Shown one piece after another: positions 6,219-11,052 of a stretch of DNA of 11,052 nt; position 1 is the first letter of the stretch; each line of letters opens with the position of its first letter. A program made the translations under genes and the position numbers. The DNA comes from an uncultured Collinsella sp. GTDB lineage: Bacteria; Actinomycetota; Coriobacteriia; Coriobacteriales; Coriobacteriaceae. The stretch lies in the NCBI GenBank assembly GCA_902478985.1, contig CABSNH010000047.1, forward strand, positions 1-11,052. Direction: 5' to 3'. The notes below the pieces were generated by a model. It saw only the letters and a program-made list of their open reading frames with translations, ran no database searches and was not told where the DNA came from.

Positions 6219-6583
6219 TGCCAAGTGGGCCTGTAAGCCGGGTTCTGTCGTGAACGGTCATTTATCTTGTCTGCACGTTACCATGCAGCTCCACGCACGC
6301 TACCCGAACGCGGACCGGGCCGGCCCATAGCGTTCCTATTCGCGCTTGCTCCGGATGGGGCTTGCCAAGCCGCCGTGTTGCCACGACGCTGGTGGTCTCT
6401 TACACCACCGTTTCAGCTTTTCCCTTTACGCCTTGCGGCGCAGGTGGGAGTCTTCTTTTCTGCGGCGCTTTCCGTCGGATCACTCCGCCCGGCCGTTAGC
6501 CGGCATCCCGCCCTCTGGAGCCCGGACTTTCCTCACGCGTGCTGCAAGCAGCACATCGCGCGACCGTCTGGCCCACTCAGCAG
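6219..6583 (-). ncRNA. rnpB: RNase P RNA, bacterial type A
   Basis: This is the catalytic RNA of ribonuclease P, which with the RnpA protein cleaves the 5' leader from precursor tRNAs. On the minus strand the 5' conserved core GAGGAAAGTCCGGGCTCC lies at 6534-6517, and the 3' core GACAGAACCCGGCTTACAGG at 6249-6230. P1 is formed by 6570-6577 with 6224-6231. The P15 loop has GGTAA at 6282-6278, the site that pairs with the tRNA 3' CCA. AGATAAATGACCG, typical of the region before the 3' core, is also present. The overall size of about 365 nt fits type A. The 5' end is estimated from the putative -10 box and P1, and the 3' end from the last P1-adjacent pairs, so each is uncertain by several bases. 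Confidence 0.97.
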
Positions 6584-6600
6584 TGCAAGAGTGTAGCACA
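6584..6600 (-). promoter_or_regulatory. Putative rnpB promoter (extended -10)
   Basis: On the minus strand TACACT (6595-6590) is preceded by TGTGC, giving an extended -10 box. A start about 7 nt later falls at about 6583, at the base of the P1 helix of rnpB. No good -35 hexamer is seen 16-18 nt upstream. The assignment rests mainly on position. Confidence 0.5.
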
Positions 6601-6745
6601 CCGTTGCCGCAGGCAGTGGCACAACACAAGCGTTCGACACGATAAACCAAGAACCACGCCATGCAGTACAATAGGGTTGTCGATGGGCAACGTCGTCAGT
6701 CGAGACGCGACCGCGCTCCACACCCCTCCGTCTACTCGGTGTGTT

Positions 6746-6767
6746 CCCGCCTCCTCCCCGAGGCGGG
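6746..6767. other. Perfect 8-bp GC hairpin of unknown role in the rpsA-rnpB gap
   Basis: CCCGCCTC (6746-6753) and GAGGCGGG (6760-6767) pair perfectly around a 6-nt loop. A run of five T lies on the plus strand, but about 9 nt beyond the stem, and no plus-strand gene ends nearby. Apart from this, the rnpB promoter and the rpsA terminator, I see nothing in 6586-6905. Confidence 0.45.
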
Positions 6768-6840
6768 ATGTCGGCATTTTTCATGCACCAACAACCCAAT
6801 AGCCCGTGGCCAGCCCGAGCAGCATCGCGAACCTCAGCAG

Positions 6841-6881
6841 AAAATAAAAAAAGGGACCCGTCCATTGCGGACGGATCCCTT
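6841..6881 (-). terminator. Intrinsic terminator of rpsA
   Basis: Arms 6851-6863 and 6869-6881 form a 13-bp stem with one U-G wobble in the minus-strand RNA and a 5-nt loop. It is followed on the minus strand by a long T-rich run (6852-6841, broken by one A). It lies about 25 nt past the rpsA stop and is the strongest terminator in the window. Confidence 0.92.
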
Positions 6882-6905
6882 AAAACAAGTGATCGTCAAA
6901 CCGAT

Positions 6906-8072
6906 TTACTCGGCGTCGGTCTCCTCGTCCTTCTTCTCGGAAGGCAGCGGGGTAACCTCGATCTCGACGCCCAGAGTCTCAGCAGCGGACTTCATGGACA
7001 GAGAGATACGACGACGGTCGAGGTCGATCTCCATGACCTTGACCTGAACCTTGTCGCCCACGTGGGTGACCTGAGAAGGCTGATCGACGTGCTTGTTGGC
7101 CATCTCGGAGATGTGCACCAGACCCTCGATGCCCTCGCCCAGGTCGACAAAAGCGCCGAACGGGACAAGCTTGGTCACAGTGCCCTCGACGATAGCGCCG
7201 ACGGGGTACTTCTTGACCAGTGCGCGCCACGGATCCTCGGTGGTCTGCTTGAGACCCAGGGAGATGCGCTCGCGGTTGAGATCGACGTCGAGAACCTCGA
7301 CCTCGACCTCCTGGCCGACCTTGACAACCTCGGAAGGATGGTTGACGTGGTTCCAGGAGAGCTCGGAGATGTGGATGAGGCCGTCGATACCGCCGAGGTC
7401 GACGAAGGCGCCGAAGTCGACGATGGAGGAAACGGTGCCCTGGAGACGCATGCCAGACTTGAGCTTGGACAGGATCTCGGAGCGCTCGGCCTTACGGGAC
7501 TCCTCGAGCACGACGCGACGGGAGAGGACGACGTTGTTGCGGTTGCGGTCCATCTCGATGACGCGAGCCTCGATGCGGGTGCCCATGTAAGAGGTGAGGT
7601 CCTTGACGCGACGGAGGTCGACGAGGGAAGCGGGCAGGAAGCCACGCAGGCCGATGTCGAGGATCAGGCCGCCCTTGACAACCTCGATAACCTCGCCCTC
7701 GACGTTCTCGCCGGAGTTGAACTTCTCCTCGATGCGGTTCCAAGCACGCTCGTACTCGGCACGCTTCTTGGACAAGACCAGACGACCGTCCTTGTCCTCC
7801 TTCTGGAGAACCAGGGCCTCGATGGGATCACCGAGTGCAACGATGTCTGCAGGGTTAGCGTCCTTGCGGATGGACAGCTCGCGGACCGGGATAACGCCCT
7901 CGGACTTGAATCCGATGTCAACGAGCACCTCGTCATGCTCGATCTTAACGACAGTGCCGTTAACGAGATCGCCCTCATCAAAGTCGGTAATCGTACCGTC
8001 GATGAGGTTGTTCATCTCCTCCTCGTTGACATCGTCAAGAGAGAAAATGGACGAGTTCTGAATCTCACTCAA
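6906..8072 (-). CDS. rpsA: 30S ribosomal protein S1
   Basis: S1 binds mRNA on the 30S subunit and helps initiation. This 388-residue protein has four S1 (OB-fold) repeats at about residues 34-103, 121-186, 206-275 and 291-361, then a short acidic tail (SEKKDEETDAE). The segments KEDKDGRLVLSKKRAEYERAW, GGLILDIGLRGFLPASLVD and DFGAFVDLGGIDGLIHISELSW closely follow actinobacterial RpsA. E. coli S1 has six repeats, while four is usual in Actinobacteria and Firmicutes. The mycobacterial protein is longer because of a C-terminal extension that is absent here. The start is TTG at 8072, with AAAGGGG 7 nt upstream; no in-frame ATG occurs before residue 20. The stop TAA is followed by a strong terminator. 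The Shine-Dalgarno can be hidden in a leader hairpin (8077-8101). Confidence 0.96.
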   Translation of the reverse strand: MSEIQNSSIFSLDDVNEEEMNNLIDGTITDFDEGDLVNGTVVKIEHDEVLVDIGFKSEGVIPVRELSIRKDANPADIVALGDPIEALVLQKEDKDGRLVLSKKRAEYERAWNRIEEKFNSGENVEGEVIEVVKGGLILDIGLRGFLPASLVDLRRVKDLTSYMGTRIEARVIEMDRNRNNVVLSRRVVLEESRKAERSEILSKLKSGMRLQGTVSSIVDFGAFVDLGGIDGLIHISELSWNHVNHPSEVVKVGQEVEVEVLDVDLNRERISLGLKQTTEDPWRALVKKYPVGAIVEGTVTKLVPFGAFVDLGEGIEGLVHISEMANKHVDQPSQVTHVGDKVQVKVMEIDLDRRRISLSMKSAAETLGVEIEVTPLPSEKKDEETDAE

Positions 8073-8076
8073 AGGT

Positions 8077-8101
8077 GGACCCCTTTCGAACTACGGGGCC
8101 C
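8077..8101 (-). promoter_or_regulatory. rpsA leader hairpin covering the Shine-Dalgarno
   Basis: In the minus-strand RNA GGGCCCC (8101-8095) can pair with GGGGTCC (8083-8077): 7 bp with one G-U and an 11-nt loop. The GGGG of the rpsA ribosome binding site lies in the 3' arm, so folding would block it. Autogenous control of rpsA translation by S1 is known in E. coli, though with a different leader. Here the control is inferred. Confidence 0.5.
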
Positions 8102-8203
8102 CGATTGCTAGGACCTACAGAAGGGTGCGACAAGCACACAACGTTTAGGAACACTCGGGAGCCGACAGATACTAATGTGACGCTTATGCAATCACGTTCG
8201 TAT

Positions 8204-8232
8204 AGGTTACGGGGAAATCATTTCGATTTCAA
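8204..8232 (-). promoter_or_regulatory. Candidate rpsA promoter P1
   Basis: On the minus strand TTGAAA (8232-8227) and TAACCT (8209-8204) are separated by exactly 17 nt. This would start transcription near 8197 and leave a leader of about 125 nt before the TTG start. The -35 fits well; the -10 is moderate. Confidence 0.5.
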
Positions 8233-8246
8233 GCGTGAACTGCGAT

Positions 8247-8275
8247 TTTTTACTCGTATGGAGACTTTTTCGCAA
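8247..8275 (-). promoter_or_regulatory. Candidate rpsA promoter P2
   Basis: TTGCGA (8275-8270) and TAAAAA (8252-8247) on the minus strand are 17 nt apart. It lies 43 nt upstream of P1 and overlaps one arm of the inverted repeat at 8257-8298. It is weaker than P1. Confidence 0.35.
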
Positions 8276-8298
8276 TCTTGTGGACGACCGTCTCCATA
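8257..8298. repeat. 9-bp perfect inverted repeat in the rpsA/HAD intergenic region
   Basis: TATGGAGAC (8257-8265) and GTCTCCATA (8290-8298) are exact reverse complements 24 nt apart. The left arm lies within the spacer of candidate promoter P2. It could be a regulator site or form an RNA hairpin in a plus-strand leader of the HAD gene. The remainder of 8073-8387 shows only the leader and candidate promoters. Confidence 0.5.
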
Positions 8299-8387
8299 AG
8301 TTGACGATAGGCAGTTAGGCATACGGCTTTGCGGTAAAGTATCCGGAGCCAACGATTCTGGAACGATTTTTCGAGAAAGGTGCCCGC

Positions 8388-9146
8388 GTGCTCAAAGCAG
8401 TCGTTTTCGATATGGACGAGACGCTTCTTAGCATCAACCTCAACGCGTTCATCCTCCGCTATTTTAAGGATGTCTCGTCGATGCTCGCGGATATCGGACG
8501 CCGCAGCCGCGGTGGCACGATGGCACGCCTCGGCACCATCCTGGTCGACCTCAATGCCAATCGCCGCAGCGGCACGGACAACCGCACCAATCTTGAGTTT
8601 TACCGCACCGAGGTCGAGCGCCGATGCGGCATCTGCCTCTCCGATCCCCTCATCTACGAGGCGTTTACCTACTATGACCGCGAAGTGCTTCCACACAAGA
8701 ATGACGATGTCATCAACGCCCACGCCATGCCGGGCGCACACGCCGCGCTTCAGGCCGTACAGGACGCAGGGCTGCGCTGCGCGCTCTTTACCAACCCCAG
8801 CTTTCCGCAGGGGGCCATCGAGTGCCGCATGGGTTGGGGCGACCTGGCCGACGCCCCCTTTGAGCTCGTCACGCACATGGGAAACACCACCCGCTGCAAG
8901 CCCGATGCCACCTACTATCTCGAGCAGCTTCAGGTGATGGGACTCGAGCCACACGAGGTCCTTATGGTGGGCAACGACCCCAGGCGTGACTTCCCCAGTC
9001 CCGCCTGCGGCATTCAAACTGCCTATGTTGGCCAGGGAAAACCCAGCCGAGCCACCTGGCACGGAACCATGGAAGACTTCGCCCGCAACTTCAACGCCGT
9101 AGTAGAAGCCTTCTACGAACACCAAGTAGCCGAAGAGTTGTCCTAA
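8388..9146 (+). CDS. HAD-superfamily hydrolase
   Basis: This 252-residue cytosolic protein of the haloacid dehalogenase superfamily is probably a small-molecule phosphatase. All four HAD motifs are present: DMDETL with nucleophile Asp8 and acid/base Asp10, Thr135 in LFTNPSF, Lys171 in CKPD, and GNDPRRD (Asp197 and Asp201) for Mg2+. The about 100 residues between motif I and the Rossmann core would be the cap that sets specificity; they are largely helical in character and not recognisable as a known type. The substrate is unknown. The start is GTG at 8388, with GAAAGG 7 nt upstream. It is divergent from rpsA and meets cyuA tail to tail, sharing bases of the stop codon. Confidence 0.9.
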   Translation: MLKAVVFDMDETLLSINLNAFILRYFKDVSSMLADIGRRSRGGTMARLGTILVDLNANRRSGTDNRTNLEFYRTEVERRCGICLSDPLIYEAFTYYDREVLPHKNDDVINAHAMPGAHAALQAVQDAGLRCALFTNPSFPQGAIECRMGWGDLADAPFELVTHMGNTTRCKPDATYYLEQLQVMGLEPHEVLMVGNDPRRDFPSPACGIQTAYVGQGKPSRATWHGTMEDFARNFNAVVEAFYEHQVAEELS

Positions 9147-10462
9147 CAGACTCGAGTCTTGCCGATCATGATGTTGAGGATCTCGACGTCGGTATCTTTC
9201 ATGCCCACACGGCCCACGTAGCCCATGCTGGCGATTGTCTGCTCGACGGTATCCTGGATCAGGCCCTCGCCGGCACGGAAGCCACGGCCCTGCATGGCCA
9301 TATCGTGGCCCAAAATCGCCGCATCGACGGCAGCGGAAATCTTGGCGGCACAGCTTGCCTTGGCGCCATCGCACACGATGCCGCCAACGTTGCCGAGCGT
9401 GTTCGAGACCGTCGCGCCAATCTGCTCGCGCGTACCACCGCACAGCCAGGTAATCGCAGCGCCGGCGCCGCACGCGGCACAAATAGCACCGCAAAACGCC
9501 GAGAGCGCACCAATATAGCTCTTGATATGCACAGCGATAAGATCGGACAGCATCACGGCGCGCACCAGGCGATCGTGGTCGCAGCGCAGATACTCGGCAT
9601 ACTCCATAACGGGCAGCGCGCAGGTAATGCCCTGATTGCCCGAGCCGCACACAATGGCGACCGGCAGCGCGCAGCCGTTCATGCGGGCGTCGGACCCGGC
9701 GGCTGCACGGGCGCGGGCACGGCAGGCGACGTCATCGGCACGTGCACCCAGCAGCGTACGGCCCACCTCGGCGCCCCAAGCGTGCGCCAGGCCCTCGGCA
9801 CTGATCGCACCGTTCAGCTCAATCTGACGCTCAACGGCAGCGCGGGCGTCCTCAATGTCACCGTCCTCGATAAAGTCGATGATAGACTCAATGCTCATAG
9901 GGGTGTCGGCGTTATCTGCCGCGCGCTCGGCCACCACGCGCTCCGCGCAGGCGGCACACTCCCCCGCCGACTTACCGCATACCGGGATACCGTCGAGCGT
10001 ATGGCATGTGACGTTGGTGTGGTGGTCGGTAATCTCGACGACCGCGGTATGGCCTCCGGCCGTGGCAGTCACCTTGATGTAGAGGTTGGGCACACCCTCG
10101 ACAAGCGACACATCGCAGTAGCCGGCGTCAGCGAGGAGATCGGCCACGCGCGCACGGTCTTTATCGTCAACGCTCTCGAGCACCTCGAGCGCGCTCTTGG
10201 CGTCGCCGCCCACGGCACCCAGCACGGCCGCCGCCTCAATACCGTGCATGCCGCCCGAGTTGGGCACGGTCACGCTCTTGACGTTCTTGATGATATTGCC
10301 CGAACAGGCAACATCCATATGCTCGGGCTCGCAGCCAAGCGTCTGGCTCGCCAGCGCCGCTGCATAGGCAACGGCAATGGGCTCGGTGCAGCCGAGCGCA
10401 CAGACAAGCTCGCGGTTCAAAACATCGCAAAACGCGGTATCACGAAGGGAATCGGCAGACAT
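9143..10462 (-). CDS. cyuA: L-cysteine desulfidase, CyuA/UPF0597 family (iron-sulfur)
   Basis: This 439-residue protein of the UPF0597 family (E. coli YhaM/CyuA, Methanocaldococcus L-cysteine desulfidase) breaks L-cysteine into pyruvate, ammonia and sulfide using a [4Fe-4S] cluster. It shows ALGCTEPIA (Cys25), SGNIIKNVKSVTVPNSGG (54-71), CGSGNQGI (272-279), the cysteine cluster at 324-331, and GNVGGIVCDGAK (Cys364). By memory of the archaeal enzyme, the cluster ligands would correspond to Cys25, Cys324 and Cys364, whose spacing fits. Older databases call this 'serine dehydratase alpha-family'. The start is ATG at 10462, with AGGAGA about 5 nt upstream; the stop is TAG at 9145-9143. No cyuP transporter or cyuR regulator gene is adjacent in this window. 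Confidence 0.9.
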   Translation of the reverse strand: MSADSLRDTAFCDVLNRELVCALGCTEPIAVAYAAALASQTLGCEPEHMDVACSGNIIKNVKSVTVPNSGGMHGIEAAAVLGAVGGDAKSALEVLESVDDKDRARVADLLADAGYCDVSLVEGVPNLYIKVTATAGGHTAVVEITDHHTNVTCHTLDGIPVCGKSAGECAACAERVVAERAADNADTPMSIESIIDFIEDGDIEDARAAVERQIELNGAISAEGLAHAWGAEVGRTLLGARADDVACRARARAAAGSDARMNGCALPVAIVCGSGNQGITCALPVMEYAEYLRCDHDRLVRAVMLSDLIAVHIKSYIGALSAFCGAICAACGAGAAITWLCGGTREQIGATVSNTLGNVGGIVCDGAKASCAAKISAAVDAAILGHDMAMQGRGFRAGEGLIQDTVEQTIASMGYVGRVGMKDTDVEILNIMIGKTRVC

Positions 10463-10498
10463 AGGTATCTCCTACTTGTATAACGGGCTGGGCTCTCA

Positions 10499-10528
10499 AA
10501 AATAGTTAGTTCTTTTATTTGATAACAA
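10499..10528 (-). promoter_or_regulatory. Possible cyuA promoter
   Basis: On the minus strand TTGTTA (10528-10523) and TATTTT (10504-10499) lie 18 nt apart in an AT-rich patch, about 37 nt before the cyuA start codon. The match is moderate and no regulator site is recognisable. Confidence 0.35.
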
Positions 10529-10615
10529 TGCATCAAAAACCGCAACCATGGTTCCGGCGGACGGCGCTCGAGCACAAATTGGCGGAATTATTCATGAGAA
10601 GCCGGTCTTGTTGCA

Positions 10616-10700
10616 TGCTAAAGCGTTTGACCAAAAAACGCCCAAGCGTTTACACAAAAGTCGCGCTATCATGCAGTCGAACGCGGTAAAACCTTTAGCA
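10616..10700. repeat. Inverted and direct repeats upstream of rpiB
   Basis: TGCTAAAG (10616-10623) and CTTTAGCA (10693-10700) are inverted. The match extends to 12 bp with one extra base. AAGCGTTT occurs twice as a direct repeat at 10621-10628 and 10644-10651, the first overlapping the left arm. They lie 33-117 bases before the rpiB start, where promoter and operator sites are expected. No clear -35/-10 pair is seen. Confidence 0.45.
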
Positions 10701-10732
10701 TTTGCGCCGCACAGACCAGAGAGGAACCATCC

Positions 10733-11052
10733 ATGAAGATCGGTATCGGTAACGACCACGCCGCCGTCGAGCTCAAGAACATCATCTCCGAGCACCTGAA
10801 GGAGCGCGGCTGCGAGGTCGTGAACTTTGGCACCGACACCTCCGAGAGCTTTGACTACCCCATCGCCGGTTACAAGGTGGGTAAGGCTGTGGCTAACGGC
10901 GACGTCGACCTGGGCATCCTGATCTGCGGCACTGGCGTTGGCATTAGCCTCGCTGCCAACAAGGTCGAGGGCGTGCGCGCTGTCGTTTGCTCCGAGCCCT
11001 TTAGCGCCAAGCTCTCCCGCATGCACAACAACACCAACGTGCTCGCCTTTGG
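10733..11052 (+). CDS. rpiB: Ribose-5-phosphate isomerase B (3' truncated by window end)
   Basis: This cytosolic enzyme of the non-oxidative pentose phosphate pathway interconverts ribulose-5-phosphate and ribose-5-phosphate. The first 106 residues are visible, out of about 145-150 expected. They follow E. coli RpiB closely: NDHA (Asp8, His9), DYP (41-43), ILICGTGVGISLAANK with catalytic Cys65, VRAVVCSEP, and MHNNTNVLAFG with His98, the ring-opening His in the family. All key residues seen so far are intact. The start is ATG at 10733, with AGAGGA a few bases upstream. LacA/RpiB-type sugar isomerases related to galactose-6-phosphate isomerase are the main alternative, but the similarity to RpiB is stronger. 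It is divergent from cyuA, with a 270-base gap. Confidence 0.95.
   Translation, partial: MKIGIGNDHAAVELKNIISEHLKERGCEVVNFGTDTSESFDYPIAGYKVGKAVANGDVDLGILICGTGVGISLAANKVEGVRAVVCSEPFSAKLSRMHNNTNVLAF

Noticed and set aside
6746..6767. Terminator for a plus-strand gene
   Set aside because: The T-run is about 9 nt away from the stem and no plus-strand gene ends upstream.
6741..8111. 456-codon plus-strand frame, and similar long frames at 8250-9650 (-) and 9305-10483 (+)
   Set aside because: They are antisense shadows of rpsA, the HAD gene and cyuA. Repetitive composition mirrors the real gene and there are no ribosome binding sites.
1..11052. A previously undescribed defence, mobile or biosynthetic gene system
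   Set aside because: All coding genes fall in known families with housekeeping or general metabolic roles. There is no CRISPR repeat array, integrase, transposase, toxin-antitoxin pair or cluster of unknown genes.

Overview
The window looks like ordinary chromosome from a GC-rich anaerobic actinobacterium of the class Coriobacteriia, most likely Collinsella or a close relative. That placement is an inference from codon use, from the short four-domain ribosomal protein S1 that resembles actinobacterial S1, from the bacterial type A RNase P RNA, and from gene content typical of gut anaerobes (a C_GCAxxG_C_C redox protein, a CyuA-type cysteine desulfidase, and MetY). No species call is possible by reading alone. 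The first 27 bases are a Nextera (Tn5) sequencing adapter, so the true sequence starts at about base 28 and the left edge is a contig end.

Layout, left to right. 28-544 (+) is the 3' part of a diacylglycerol/lipid kinase gene. It converges on a stand-alone GGQ release-factor-like gene (632-1012, -). A long perfect hairpin lies between their 3' ends, and a second, related palindrome lies just upstream of the GGQ gene. Next on the minus strand come xpt (xanthine phosphoribosyltransferase), a 12-TM DHA2-type MFS transporter and metY (O-acetylhomoserine sulfhydrylase). A strong intrinsic terminator lies between metY and the transporter. metY is divergent from a small Cys-rich C_GCAxxG_C_C protein gene (4794-5240, +), which converges on yigZ (IMPACT family, -).

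5947-6905 is mostly non-coding. It holds a roughly 100-nt multi-stem hairpin, the RNase P RNA gene rnpB (-), its promoter, a GC hairpin of unknown role, and the rpsA terminator. rpsA (-) starts with TTG, and its Shine-Dalgarno lies inside a predicted leader hairpin. The 315-base gap before the next gene holds candidate rpsA promoters and a 9-bp inverted repeat. A HAD-family hydrolase gene (+) then meets cyuA (L-cysteine desulfidase, -) tail to tail, with overlapping stop codons. The window ends inside rpiB (ribose-5-phosphate isomerase B, +).

Functionally the genes are core housekeeping (RNase P RNA, S1, RpiB, Xpt, ribosome rescue) plus sulfur amino-acid metabolism. MetY consumes sulfide to make homocysteine and CyuA releases sulfide from cysteine, but they are 4.5 kb apart and not in one operon. 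I found no CRISPR array, prophage, insertion sequence, toxin-antitoxin or defence system, and no convincing new multi-gene system. The most interesting items are non-coding: the related palindromes, the structured element beside rnpB, and the rpsA leader hairpin.
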